Below, one piece after another: positions 46,235 to 59,087 of a stretch of DNA of 64,000 nucleotides. Made by a program: the position numbers and the translations under genes. The notes beneath the pieces are model-generated. The model had not been told where the DNA came from, did no database searches, and saw nothing but the letters and a program-made list of their open reading frames with translations. Origin of the DNA: Polytrichum commune (lineage: Eukaryota > Streptophyta > Polytrichopsida > Polytrichales > Polytrichaceae); the NCBI GenBank assembly GCA_950295325.1, contig OX485803.1, forward strand, positions 930,001 through 994,000, read 5' to 3'. Position 1 is the stretch's first letter. Each line of letters starts with the position of its first letter.

Positions 46235-48260
46235 GAAAGGGATCTTCCACCTTCAACTCACACGTAGACTCATCAGGCAACACTACAGCACTGTTACCTT
46301 AACGTCATCGGTGGGACCTGCTCAATCCGGTCCGACTTTCTTTACTTGTTATAATTACCAACCCTAAAGCAAAAACCGTGACCCTGACCCAGAAAGCATG
46401 CAAATTTACTGAAAGCATCATCATTGATGGTCTTCACCTTGTTAAGGAATCAGAAAGAGGCTGAACTCTTGAGCCTGCTCCGACCTCCTGTCATCAGATC
46501 CATGTGCAAAATCCAATGGTAAAGAAGGGTTAGATAACGGCGGGTTAATTAATATGCGAGGGTATTGTCCACCTTTCCCGTACGTGCTCAATTCACATAT
46601 AAGACTTGCAGGCAACAGTACACTCCTGTTACCTTTAGCCTTCATCATCAATAGGACCTGTTCGATTCTCCGATTCTCCGATTCTCTTACTTGTTATCAA
46701 TACCAACCCTAAAAAAAACCCTCACCCTGAATGCATGCAAGTTTACTGAAAGCATCCTCGATGGTCTTCACCTTGTGAATGAACCAGGAGCGAGGTTCTG
46801 GACTCTTGAGAATGGCCCGACCTCTTGTCATCAAACCCATGTGTAAAATCCAATGGTAAAGAAGGGTTAAAGAACTCCAGGTCGACTGTTATGGGAAGGG
46901 ACCACCTGTCCGGATGTGCTCAATTCACACATAAGACTTGCAGGCAATAGTACTGTTACCTTATCCTCTTCCGTGGGACCTATTCAATTCTCCGACTCTC
47001 TTACTTCTAAGTAGTTGCCAACCCTGAAGCAAAACCCTGACCCTGAATGCTTGCAAATTTACTGAAAGCTCCTTGATAGTCGTCTGCTTGTTAGTGAATT
47101 TTAGGAAGTGGCTGGACTCTGGAGATTCTTGACTCTTTCGCCTGCTCTGACCTCTTGTTATCCAATCCATGTGCAAAATCCAATAGTAAAGAAGGGTTAA
47201 AAAAAATCCAGGTTGATTACTACTGTATTTATGCGAAGGTATCTTTCACCTTGCCCGAAATGCTCAATTCACACATATAATTCAGACAACAGTGTCTTAC
47301 GTTAACCCTCATCTGTGAGACTTGTTCAATCCTTCCCACGCTCTTGCTCATTACCAACCTTAAAGCAAACCCCCTAACCCTGTTCATGCATGCAAATCTG
47401 CTGAAATCGTCCTTGAAGACGTCAGCTTGTTAGTGAATTAGGAATTTGCTGTACTCTGGAGATTCTTGACTCTTGACTCTGCTCCGACCTCATGTCATCA
47501 AACCCATGAGCAAAATACAATGTGAAAGGAGGGTCGATAAACTCCAGGTTGATTACTATGCGAAGATATCTTCCACCTTCTCTGATGTGCTCAATTCACA
47601 CATAAAACTTCCAGGCAACAGTAGTGTTAATTACCTTAACCCTCATCTGCGGGACCTGTTCAAACATCAGCATCTCTTATTATTAACCCTAAAGCAACTC
47701 AATACTAACCCTGAATGGATTCAAATTTACTGAGAGCATCTTTAATCCCTAGTCCTCCGCTTGTTAGTGAAAGGAAGCGGCTGACTCAAGATTGTTGACC
47801 TTCACAACCATCCATACTTAGTGCATTCTGACATTCATTTCCTCTTCTCTTACTTTCTTGTCTCTTGATCCTACTGCTGCGACCTCTTACCACCATCAAA
47901 TCCATGTGCAAAAATTCCAACGGTATAGAATATTTTAAAGAACTGCACCTTTCCATGTGCTTCAATCCTCACATAAGCCTTGCACCCAACAGATTAATGG
48001 GGCGGCCTGTTCAATCCTCCTCTATTACTTACCAACCCCTAAAGCAAAACCCTGACGGACCCTCATTGCATACATAATACATACTTCAGCTCACCGATTG
48101 TTCATGCGCAGAATCTTCACAATAATCTGGCATTCCTTTTGCAGTGCTCTGACTGTTCTTGAATCTTAACTCTGGAGCTTGCTAATAATCATCAAAACCC
48201 AATATTGAAATAAGGTTAAAGAATTACCACTTAATTATGGGGAGGTAAGGTCACTATCTT
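46235..48260. repeat. ~330-bp tandem repeat array, about six copies
   Basis: Landmarks CCAACCCTAAAGCAAAACCCTGACC, GCAAATTTACTGAAAGCATC and TGTGCAAAATCCAATGGTAAAGAAGG recur every 318-340 bases (for example the TTTACTGAAAGC mark near 46,403, 46,742, 47,060, 47,396 and 47,726). Each unit also contains GTGCTCAATTCACACATAAGACTTGCAGGCAAC-type text split by changes. No coding potential. Confidence 0.85.
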
Positions 48261-48361
48261 CCACCTCAAATTCAGACGTAGAGTGCCGGTACTGCTGATG
48301 TAATTAAGTTGTGGCTCATCATCAGTGAATCCATGTAGCAATATTCTCCCCAGTCCTTACC

Positions 48362-49656
48362 GGAGGATATCCTACCCCCTACAAGCTTTTCGCGGGAGGT
48401 ACATACGGGCAGGGGCAGCTGCCCCACAAAGAAACCGGGATTTTCTGGACCCGACCGAAAACTTCTGCCTGCCTCGTCCGACTTCCCAAAAACCATTGCC
48501 CTTGCATTCTTGAAGGCCACTTCTCCACAAATCCCATACTGAGTGCATTTCATCTCCAAGGTTCAAAATCCAATATGTATGTTCACTTTCATTGAGTAAA
48601 TAAGCAATTGCCTGGGGCTTCATTTTTGAAGTCAATCTGACTATAAAGCATGTAATTAACTTGGAAGTAGAAAATATTACAAAACCCTCATTAACACTAA
48701 GGTTATAATTTTTTGACTTACCACTGAAAGGGTTTTTATCATTCTAAAGTGGAACTAAAATTAGGTTTTAAAAATGGAATGTTTATTATATAATATATTA
48801 TAGTTAATACCTTCTACTTCACAAAGTGTTCATACACACTCAAACTAATTAAGTGTGATTATGTGTAATTAAGTCTAAAAAAACGTATTAGAAGGTAATT
48901 CGGCACAGGGCCTAGGTTTCTACAAATATTCATACACATTTGAACTAATTAAGCCTGATTAAGTGCAAGTAAGTGCATTCAGCCCAATTAAGCATATTGA
49001 AGCCTAACCTAGTGTGATTAAGCACATTATTCCTCATATCTGGATTAAATAATGATCAAATAAATTTTATAATTAATTAGACTTATTTAATTTGATAAGC
49101 ATACTTTCTGATATATTTGGGCTTAATTAGGATTAATTAGGATTTTTAAGACTTAATTACACATAATCACATTTAATTAGTTTGAGTGTGTATGAATACT
49201 TTGTGAAGTAGAAGGTATTAACTAAAATATGATAAAATAAACATTCTTTTTTTTAACCTAATTTTAGTTCCACTTTAGAATGACAAACACCCTTTCAATG
49301 ATAAGTCATAAAATTATAACCTCAATGCTAATGAGGGTTTTGTAATATTTTCCACCTCCAAGTTAATTACATGCTTTATAGTTGGTTTGACTTCAAAAAT
49401 GAAATCCTAGGCAATTGCTTATTTACTCAATGAAAGTGAACATACACATTGGATTTTGTACCTTGTCGATGAAATGCACTCAATATGGGATTTGTGAAGA
49501 AGTGGCCTTCAAGAATGCAAGGACAATGGATTTTGGGAAGTCAGGTGGGGCGGGCAGAAGTTTTCGGTCGGGTCTAGAAAATCCCGGATTCTTTGTTGCC
49601 CCTGCCCGTATCTACCTCCCGCGAAAGGCTCGTAGGGGGTTAGGATATCGTCCTCC
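48362..49656. mobile_element. 1.3-kb fold-back MULE derivative (long hairpin)
   Basis: Arms 48362-48878 and 49149-49656 are inverted copies; ends GGAGGATATCCTACCCCCTAC and GGAGGACGATATCCTAACCC. The flanks GTCCTTACC at 48353-48361 and 49657-49665 are identical, a 9-bp duplication. Inner arm text (GCCCTTGCATTCTTGAAGGCC, ACAAATCCCATACTGAGTGCA) is shared with the 29-kb element, so they are one family. No coding capacity. Confidence 0.88.
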
Positions 49657-49665
49657 GTCCTTACC

Positions 49666-50184
49666 AGCCCTAAATACTCATGAAATGATTCTTTTAGCTT
49701 ACAAAGTCCAAGTTTATGAGTCTTGATGAGCTTCTCTATAAATTGGTGTTGCCACACTGAACTTTCATGCACAATGCACTGTGGAGAACTCAGCTTTTAG
49801 TGAAGAAAAGTGGTGCCAAAAAAGTGACTGTTTTCTCATTTCTAATCTGCTTTTTTTCTCTTCATGGAATCCATGTGTGCTGGCTTGAAATTAATATTCA
49901 GTTTCTGAGGAAGGACACAACTCGAACCCCTTGGATTGCTGAAAATTCACAACCACAAGTTCCTTAATTTTTTGATATTTGTTACATGCTCTTCTTGTGA
50001 TTGAATCCATGTGCCAAACGTTAGGGCAGGCTTTGAATGCACGAGTTTTTTTAGTGGCAGTGGGGGCTCATTACTTACCCATGCATACAGAAGCTCACAA
50101 TAACATATCCACTGATCATGATGATGACTCTGACCATCCAGCAATTCACACTGTGACAAAGCCTGACTTCATCGTAGGCTTATT
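49666..50184. other. Intergenic DNA
   Basis: About 520 bases, no gene seen. Confidence 0.35.
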
Positions 50185-50438
50185 ACACTTAATCAAATTT
50201 GATCACGCTTAATTAGTTTGAATATGTATGGATACTTGTGAAAGTGTAAGGCATTAAGTGAAGTATAATAAAGAAAACAAACAAAAGATAGCACACTAAT
50301 ATAAGTCTTATTTTAGAATGGCAAAAGACCCCTTTCAAATGGTAAGTCACATAAATTATAACCTCAATGTTAATGAGGGTTTTGTAATCATTTTCACCTC
50401 CAAGTTAAAGACATTCTTGATTGGTAGTTTTACTCTAG
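50185..50438. repeat. Solo arm fragment of the hairpin MULE family
   Basis: Resembles the right arms of the 29-kb and 49-kb elements (TTAGAATGRCAAA, CAAATGGTAAGTCA, AATTATAACCTCAATGTTAATGAGG, CACCTCCAAGTTAA). No opposing arm is seen close by. It ends where the next element begins. Confidence 0.7.
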
Positions 50439-51349
50439 GGCGAACGTTAAAGTATCCCCCACAAAATACTAGGGGGTTTGGAAACAAAATTATGCAAATG
50501 CTTGTCCATCGAGGCGAAAGGCCAGTTCAGCTAGTCACTGACGGACATGCGGACAGATGCACGCGCTAGAGTGAGGGGACGTGCTAGAGTCAAAGGGCAC
50601 GCATCCTTTGAGGAGATGTTGTTGTAAGGGTATAGGGAGGGTATCATTCAATGTTGTCTTTCAATTTATGTCCTTCATTCTCAATGGCATATTTCTCTCT
50701 TGAGATATGATTTTCAATGATTTGTGTGTGAAAGAGTGTAGGGGCTACTTTGACGGATGGGTTGACAGTAGATCGAACCTTATTACAGGAGATGGATTGT
50801 GTGCAAGGGGTGTTTTCAAAAAGTTGAGCAAAATTCATCTAATGACCTTGGCATTGAGTTTGCATGGGTATAAAAGGTGATATTGCTCACCATAAACGAA
50901 ATCTTCCAACTTGTCGCATGGAATGATTGCCAACTTCGAGGACTTCTACATGCCTATACCATGGTGACATGGTCTATTTACACTATGCTTTCCATTAAGA
51001 ACTCACCAATACATGAGTTTTAAATATTCTTTCGCAATGACCTAATGATGTCGACCTGTTGTATATAGAATATTGTGTGGTGAGTGTGATCTAAGTCATC
51101 TACGGATGGAGGATCTTTGGGGTGAGAAGGCAACAGACTCGAAACCATTGTGTATTTAAATATGAAAGATTGGATTGCATAAAATTGTGAGCATCCCCTA
51201 AAATCTAAACCTTCGTGAGCCACCCACACCGCTTGCGGTTTGAGTTAAAGCTCATTGCCTAGTTAGGAAAGAAAAATAATTGTTATAAATTATATTAAGA
51301 TCAATTAGTTATTGTTGTTAAATGATTAGGTAAAACTTGAAGACACAGC

Positions 51350-52015
51350 AAGACATTGTGCGGATAAAGGCGTATGTGGATAAATGCGTTTGCGGATGAA
51401 GACGTGGAACATATGAAAACATGTATAGATGAAGATGTTGAGCGGATAAAAACATTAAATGAATGAGGGTGTGTGTGGATGAAGATGAAGGCCATTCGAT
51501 CAAGAGGTTGGCGAATGAAGACCGTTGGATTTAGGGGGTTTAGTAGAAGGATATGTAGTGTGGAGTCGGCTATAGATGATGACCATTAAATTTAGGTATG
51601 GCGAGGTGGTCCGCAAAGGTTAGTGCCAAACTCATTCTCTTTCTCTCTCCTTCCATGCATGTAGGTAGCGGTGCTCTTTGTGGACGTTTCCTTTCCTAGA
51701 ATGTTAACAAATTAATGTTGAATAAAAGAGTTTGTACACCTTATCAATGTTGATTAAACAAGTTTGTGAATCATGTTAGAAAAGTATAGTATGGATATGT
51801 AGCTGCTAGAATAAACTTTTGCATGGATATGTGGCTATTGGAGTGAAGGCAACAACCGTTTGTAGTTCCAAACTTTGCATGTTGTAGTAACTCTAGTTGT
51901 AGTGATTCTAGTTGTAATACTTCTGGTTATAATGCTTTTGGATGTAATGTTGCTGGTTGTGGAGATTTTGGTTGTAGTGATTATGGGTTGTATTGATTTT
52001 GGTTGTAGTGTTGGT
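51350..52015. repeat. Two short degenerate minisatellites
   Basis: At 51,350-51,540 units like GGATGAAGACG/GGATAAAxxCG recur. At 51,890-52,015 units like GTTGTAGTGATTCTG recur about eight times. Both lie within the probable MULE derivative. Confidence 0.65.
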
Positions 52016-52606
52016 TATTGAGGATTTTACAGTGTTTAGGGCTTAAAGGCATGAGGTAGAAATAAAGTTAGTAGTTAGTGATAAAGTTAGTGACTAAAGT
52101 TCTAATTTTAGTCTTGATTAGAGTATTAGGCTTAGAGGGTGGCAAAATGTCACCCATCCAAGTATTATTCCTCGGAAAGGTGGCTTAATACTCAGTCCTT
52201 CCACCACTCAGCCAACCCAACCAAGAGTGGTTAGTGTGAAAATTGGTGGAAGTAAGGTATCTTGAGCCAAATCCCCAAACCCCCCCCCCCTCCCCCAATT
52301 GTGGTAACAAATTATAGGCATGATGAATGAATTTTAGGTGAAGTTAAGATGATTCAAGTTGGATGAAAATTTATTGTGTGAGGGATGAAATAATGGACTT
52401 ATAATGAATTTATGATGGTTGCATGGATGAAGAATGGTTGGACGAATGTGATGGATTTGGATGATTGTAGGAAATAAAAAGTTATTGTTTGGAGGCATTA
52501 TAATAGTCCACCTATCCAGCAAATCTTGTGGGTTGTTACTTCGATTAGAGTAGCAATTATCACCAAAATCTCCATGAGAGCTTTACTATTATTCTGATTA
52601 TAATCC

Positions 52607-52960
52607 TTGTACATTGTATCTATGCACAAAGTCTTAACCAACAACGATGTCCTTTGCCCAATAACATTTGTAACCCTAAATCTAATCCAACAAGAATGTA
52701 TAATTACGGATAATTTTTTGAAAATGACAAATGCGTTGCATGACTATTTTTTACCTCAAATCTCAAATCCGATAATTACGACAAGATATGCTTGTAAAGG
52801 ACATGGCGTGAATAACATGAAATATGTGCCAAACAACATTGTATTTTGTCCATCCGCTAACATCCAAGGACAATGGACAGACAAAACATGGTCTTCAACA
52901 TGGACAAGCTTGGCCGGGTCTGTTAAGGCTTGGGTAGCTGGTCAGTTTGCAAACAAGTAG
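52607..52960 (+). other. 117-codon open frame of unknown nature
   Basis: An open frame inside the probable MULE derivative, ending WTDKTWSSTWTSLAGSVK...FANK. I recognise no family. The first start is TTG; the first ATG lies a few codons in. It may be a captured exon or chance. No splice context or promoter is seen. Confidence 0.15.
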
Positions 52961-53006
52961 AAAAGATAATCCCTCGAAGTTTATGGGGGATACTTTAGCA
53001 CCCGCC

Positions 53007-54318
53007 GTATTTTAGTAGGTGTCCACATACATCAAAATCACTATTACATTAGAAATTAGAATGCTAAATTCATCATATTCTTTGTACATGGGTTTTCAAC
53101 TGAAATATTCCATATTTTGGTTACCAAATTAAGTTTAGGTAATTTTTTTAACAGAGTTCGCTAGTGGACCATTATTGTATTGCTCTACCAACTTACTATA
53201 AGCATTATAAGTTGTCCACATATAGCTATGTATATAACTATGAAAGATTTAAGTGATTACTACATGTTGTATCAAAAAATTCCAATATTTCTGCAAAACA
53301 CATCCCTATTAATTTGTTCGCTTACATATTATTTTCACAATGTTGATGAGAGTTGTAAAGGAAAGGAAATTGTTGGTGGGGCTTATATAAGGGTCACTTA
53401 CCTCATATGATAGATTTATATGTATTGTATCTCCATCTTATTTTTAAGGAATCTCAATCTTTGTTTGAAAATGAAGAGTTTTGAGATTCTTACGTGTGGG
53501 AAATGAGAAACCTTGTTAAAATAATTTTGGACTTTTTTAGGGTTTGACTTTGAGATCATAAGGTGGATGATATATTAAAGTAACTATGGACAAATTTTCA
53601 AAATATGGAATTTCTGGTTGCTTCAAGTTTATGCGCGGATTAGGCGATACACTTCTAATGTACCTAAATTTTATGGGATATGTGAATCTTTAATGACCAC
53701 TTGAATGTTATGATACTAAAATATGATGGAATAATATCATTTTTATTTTTATGTTAGATATATAAAAAATGTTGAATAGTGATAATATAATTTAAAAAAC
53801 CACAATAATTCTATGATAATCAACTTTGCATAATTTATTCAAGGATTTTACCATACAATTCTATCATATGATCTATGATGGAATTCAACATATTATATTT
53901 GTGGACTTAGCCTTAGTCCTATTTTACTTGCCTACTAGATGTGGGTGCATCTATTAAGAATTGTGATTTAAAATGGACACCTAATCTTGTGGGTACATGA
54001 TTGATAGTGATTGATTTGCTCCTTTGATCCATGAAATTTGGTGTTACAATTAATGGTGTGAAGATTCTAGATTTAATTTTCAATAGGCATTTAGAATGAA
54101 TTTAAAATGTATACTAGATTGCAAGGGTGTTTTTTTTTCTAAAAAATTATCAAAAATGAATCACTACTAATGCGGCAGTGTGGCAGATGCATCACAAAAC
54201 CATGCAGCCTCCATCAATCCGTGGATCAGTACACGTAGTGCAATTGGAGGCGATTTGGCCATCGTGTTTAAGCGTGGGCGCATGAGCGATCCTCTTGCCA
54301 TTACTGTAGTAGAAAACT
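53007..54318. other. AT-rich intergenic DNA
   Basis: About 1.3 kb with no gene seen. Confidence 0.35.
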
Positions 54319-54619
54319 ATGCCAAAAAAAATTGCAGACGAAATCAACTGTGGTTCTTTTGACCAGTCTGATTTGCAGTCACTAAATGAACACACATTTA
54401 TTACTTTCATTTTGCAACTGCAATTTTAAAAATTTTGGGGCGTGTAATATACCGTTGGAAAGGTATTTTCAAGACCTTTACAGCGATATATTACATGCCC
54501 CCAAATTACGAAAAATTTAGTCATTAAACCAAAAAACCTAATATGCAATTGTTTACGACTGCATATTAGGCTGGTCAAAAGAATCGCAACCTATTTTTGG
54601 ATGTGATTCTTTTTGGCAT
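54319..54619. repeat. 301-bp palindrome (fold-back MITE candidate)
   Basis: The two halves mirror each other around about 54,470: outer ATGCCAAAAAAA / TTTTTGGCAT, then TTCTTTTGACCAGTCTGAT / AGGCTGGTCAAAAGAA, then GGGGCGTGTAATATA / TATATTACATGCCCC, then GGAAAGGTATT / GACCTTT. No coding capacity and no clear target duplication. Confidence 0.7.
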
Positions 54620-55877
54620 TAATGTGAGACTAATATGGATGATTATGGCTCTCCAAATGAAAGGTGGTCCTAGGGCACCCACCAAATGAAAAATGCTTGC
54701 TTTGTGGTCTTCCACTATATTTATTCGTCCATTGGGTGGTGACTTGGGGATTGTGTGTAGGAGGAAGAGAGAAGCTTGCATATTGTTGATGGTTGCATGG
54801 CACGAGGATATACAATCAACATCCTCAGGTACATAGCATCTCTTATTAAACGAGCGGGTGGACATGCTCTTTAAGCTAAAGGATAAAGACGTATCCAATC
54901 ATCTTGGGTCTTCTTGTGGGATTGGATTGTGAGATTTGTGACTCTTCCAACTTCTTTATAACCATCAAGTGATATGGAATCGTTGTGTTTAAACGAACAA
55001 TTCAATAAAAAAATTGGTGGACCTTATATTAGGAGGTTGAAAATGAGGGCAATGTAACTCCTAAGTCGTGAGGCTTACTTTGTGCACTTATTTATAAGTG
55101 CCATCAGAAAAGTTATTTGAAATTTCGGACCTTATGACTTGGAGATCCAACTTTCTACTAGTCCAAAATGGATGGGCCAAGGAAATTGTTGTAAATATTT
55201 CCGGGTAATTTATAAGTGAAATGCCTTAGATATAAACATATACCTACATCATATGCAAAAATGATTTGCAATCCACAATATTCTCTTGGAGAATTTAAGT
55301 GAAAATAAGCTCCATAGTGTGGCCTAGAGTACTTCCCATAATTAGTGTAGTCATTTCCACCACATAAGGCTATTACTTGCACTCAAAAAATTTGATTTGC
55401 AAGAACAATATGGACTGGATAACTAGCGCGAGGAGAGTAGATGGTGAGCAACATGAGTAGCGAGTCATCCACCTACTCGAGCTAGTTATCAATCATAACT
55501 TATCGACTCATAAACAAAATATGGGTATTATGGATGAATATATCGTGCCTTCATGGATTGAAAATTTATGACAAATTCTAATAACCCTCTTGCTCTTGGA
55601 CGAGCGACTATGGGGGTTTTGTAAATCTAAGATGATATAAGAGAGGCTGCTCCATTAGAGCAACCTTCAAGAGAATCGCAATTACTGCATTTTCCTTGCT
55701 GAAGAAGATTGATTCATAATGATGATCCATCGTTACTTGTGTTGCTCTCCTCTTCTGGGCAGAGAGAATTATCACAAACAAGCGTACCTCTCGTCCATCC
55801 ACTCTGCACCTCTGTAATCAGAGCAGACCCTTTGTACAATCTGAGTCTTCCATGCACATTTATGAGTCAGAAACAAG
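54620..55877. other. Intergenic DNA
   Basis: About 1.26 kb; short frames only, no family recognised. Confidence 0.35.
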
Positions 55878-55886
55878 GGAAAATAC

Positions 55887-56175
55887 GGGGCTCCCTAAAT
55901 ACCCCCGACGAGCGTTGCACCTGTCAGGTTCGGAGGCCACGTTCGGTGGGGTTCATTTTTCTGGCCCTCCCCGTTTTAGCCCCTTGATGACTTTTTTTGG
56001 TTTTTTTTGCTAAATTTGGGTCCGGCGGCCCCAAATTACCCTAGGGAGCCCCTTACGAGATCAAACAAGGCCCCACCCAATTAAAAAAATAGGGGGCATG
56101 TTTTATCCCAACCCTGCCACCCCCTCCCGAACCTAGCCTCCGAGCCACTCTCGATGGGGGTTTTTAGGCAAATCC
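55887..56175. mobile_element. 289-bp MULE MITE
   Basis: Ends GGGGCTCCCTAAATACCCCCGACGAG and, inverted, GGATTTGCCTAAAAACCCCCATCGAG, similar over about 50 bases. The flanks GGAAAATAC at 55878-55886 and 56176-56184 are identical, a 9-bp duplication. No coding capacity. Confidence 0.78.
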
Positions 56176-56184
56176 GGAAAATAC

Positions 56185-58281
56185 TGCCAACTTGCATGGT
56201 CACAGGAAGCCATGCATGGCCTCTGCAGGCAAGTGTAGCTCAACAGTCATCTGTTAAAGTCATTGCATAATATTGTCAATTATGACAGCCTGTGCTGACA
56301 ATTGGATGCCTCATCCAATTGCATCCTGGGCTGGCAGCTATCTGTAGCACCCGCAGGAGTGAGTACGTTTTAATTTTCTCGCAAATCTCTGTGTTAGCAA
56401 ACATGGCTGTACACCAAATTGGGTACTACCGATACATTGTGAATCAATTTCAGACGCCAGGCTGATGTGTTCAAGAGCTTGGAATCACTGTTGTTGTAAT
56501 GCTGAGCTCCAGGTTGGTGTGATGGTGCAAATTCGGCTGGCCGGCAGCTAAAGCCGAGTGCTATATTTATCGGATTTGCCGATTGGCAGGCAATCAGCAG
56601 TCAATCAGAGCAGTAATCAGCCGTAACATTTCCAGGGGGTTCCTAAGACGAGAATTTGATATGGGTCTTGATCTGGATTAGGGCCGACGTGCAAATTTGT
56701 ACCGGCTCACCGAACCCTTCCGACAATAGTGTAAAGTCTACTTATATAGAGAAGGTAGTTGAAGTAGAGAGTAGAAGAAATTCAAGAATTGAAATGACAT
56801 TTTCCTGATGTAGTAGTTGCAAGTAGTGTTGAAGAGCAGGTGCCTTGAGGAATGTTTGTCAATATCGTGTGTTCCTTTCGAAATCTATCTACAAAGAATT
56901 CACCTGAGAGTTAACTCTTGCGGAAACCGCCAGCTGCTCCTATGCAAAAGTGTCGGAGTTAGCAAGATAGTTTGTATATGTGTTAAACCTCTTACCCAGT
57001 ACACACCCGTCTCTCAAATCCTAAATGAAATTATTTCCAGCGATTGTTCGTGGAGTATCAGGAGTCTATTCTTGACCAAGCTCCAATTTATGGTCTCCAT
57101 AATCCTGAACCAATTCAAATTAGTTCAGGGTTTAGAATTTAGCTGTTTGACGCAACTCTTCATGAACCTTCGATTTTCCTGACGTCCATACACTCAAGGA
57201 TTTCTCTAACAACCTTCTGAGACCCTGAGCATAATGCCGCTCATGATTTTCAGGAATTTTATAGCATAAAAGACATGACGATTTAAAACCCCCTTTAAAA
57301 GGAAATGGCTGGCCAGAGATCACTTTGTGCATATAGTTAACGAAGATATGAATCTGTAATACACAAAAAAGCATTACATTTCGGGGAAGATAGTATTACA
57401 GCCAGGAATTGTTCAATCTATCGATTCCTCCCTTGGTAGAATGAATGTTGCAAATTCTGCCACTTCGCTGACATCCAGAACAGACTATGCACTATGTCGT
57501 GGCAGTGAACTAGCAGTTAGATCAGGATATTTCTAGGCAACATGCAGCATGCACTCAAGTTTACACATGATTTTATGCTTAAGGGTTAAACATCTCTCAT
57601 TCATCGTGCCAGCCTCCGGGTGACATCATATCTCTCTCATCGCTCTCTTATGCAGCATGCTCACAGGCTACCCAATAAGTGCATAATTAAAGTGTCGATT
57701 TGGAGAACTTTTGCAATTTTATACACAATTGTCTGTTGATACAATGATTTCTCTGAATTAGGTTTGAAAAGTACATTGGTATGCAATTAGTTTAGAATAT
57801 TTCCTTCTCATCAACCCTTCATAGGGTGGCATTTGTCGCTGAAGAGAGTGATAGACCCTATTAAAAAATGTACACAACATGTTAAATAAACCTCTCCTGA
57901 ATCCATTACAAATACAATAAAAATTGAAGAGAAACATAAGGCGGCTTCTCAATACTTGTGCAATACTGCAAATGGAAGGTCACCGCGGGCGACACACGTC
58001 ACCGCTATTCGTTAAAGGAATGTAACATGAACTTGAGTTGTATTGACCATCAACTTTGAAATTACAACTGGTGCAACTCGTCTACCGGCACTTGCTTATG
58101 GTTCACAGTACAGATGGCTCCAATCTCAGTAATATTTGAGCTGACCACAAGACCAATTGGCACCTGCGCCAGTTGGGTAGCTCTACAGTTTATAAAGCCC
58201 ATGATTTGAAAACATGTGCTGACGAGATGGAAGTAAGGTCAGGCCTCGGAGATGCCAACAAAATCATAATCCCACCGATGC
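56185..58281. other. Intergenic DNA
   Basis: About 2.1 kb. Includes a short perfect hairpin CAATTGGATG-CCT-CATCCAATTG near 56,318-56,340. A 121-codon frame at 56817-57182 matches nothing known. The right end probably holds the 3' untranslated region of the lipid-transfer gene. Confidence 0.35.
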
Positions 58282-59087
58282 CTAGCTACCGGGAACACGA
58301 ATTCCTGCAGAAACCACTAGTTTCAGGTTAGTCAACATATACTCTTTTGATGGACATGTAATCAGACATTACAAATGTCATTGATACACCTGCAAGCTAA
58401 TCTACCTATTGGTACCTAATATGTGCTGTAAATTCTACATTACGAGAACGCTATGCCACTGACGACTCCATTGACCAATAGTCAATATGAACTCCTCATC
58501 ACCGTTTCGAACTAAACCATGAGGTACACACTCATGTGCAATGTTCTAGAAACTGCTGCAGGTACACCACCCATTTTCATGCTCTTTGAAGCAGTCTTGG
58601 ATACACCTGACACTGTAAGAACGACCACCACAGATTTCATGTCTGGCCAACAGAAATGATACAAATTTAGTTCTATGCAAATTTCGGACTTGCACGCAAC
58701 AAGAAGCATAGTCACAAGGCACAAGTTCTGCGAGGAAAAGTGGTAGCGTTTCTCACCCTGGCAGGTGAAGCCTCGGGGCACAGGGATGCCGCACTTCTGG
58801 GGAATGCCAAGAGCGATGCGAGGCACCACGCCCTGCGATCTGGCCAGAGGCTGGCTCACAAGAGAGCACAAACATCTGGCTCCAGCGATTCCCCTGCCCA
58901 TGGTGGCCACATTGCTGCAACACTGGGTCGATGGCCTCACTCCACTGCTCCGGCTGGCAGCCACGCAGGGCATCATCTGGAAGATGTCGCATCCAGCAGC
59001 CTCCGAAGTCCTTGCCATCTCCGATGCGACGAGCAGAACCAGGCAGAGTGCAGCTGCCAGCTGATGGAGGTTCTTGTGAGCAGCCAT
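58282..59087 (-). CDS. DIR1-like (type 2-like) non-specific lipid-transfer protein, two exons
   Basis: Exons 59087-58757 and 58304-58282 join in phase to 117 residues. An N-terminal signal peptide (MAAHKNLHQ then ALCLVLLVASEMARTSEA) is followed by the eight-cysteine pattern C...C...CC...CLC...C...C: GCDIFQMMPC, QCCSN, GARCLCSL, PQKCGIPVPRGFTC. The tiny second exon adds IRVPGS and a stop. The spacing CxC with a central Leu and the overall form fit the DIR1/type-2-like group of lipid-transfer proteins, secreted carriers of acyl lipids; DIR1 itself acts in systemic acquired resistance, but such a role here is inference. A plausible TATA box (TATATTA on minus, 59197-59203) lies about 110 bases upstream of the ATG. 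It is head-to-head with a similar copy at 60224. Confidence 0.88.

Larger units (their letters stand above)
50439..53006. mobile_element. Probable 2.6-kb non-autonomous MULE
   Basis: Left GGCGAACGTTAAAGTATCCCCCACAAA and inverted right GGCGGGTGCTAAAGTATCCCCCATAAA match over about 27 bases, with the CCCCC/GGGGG stem seen in the other MULE ends. Flanks TTACTCTAG and GTATTTTAG agree at six of nine positions, so the duplication is uncertain. It appears to interrupt the solo arm at 50185-50438. Confidence 0.5.

Noticed and set aside
56316-56342. Possible miRNA precursor around the CAATTGGATG palindrome
   Set aside because: The stem is only ten base pairs and flanking pairing is weak; too short for a plant miRNA precursor.
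58512-58630. Alternative last exon of the lipid-transfer gene (adds about 38 residues)
   Set aside because: A splice at an acceptor near 58,620 would stay open, but the short exon ending IRVPGS is conserved in both copies and gives the usual family length.
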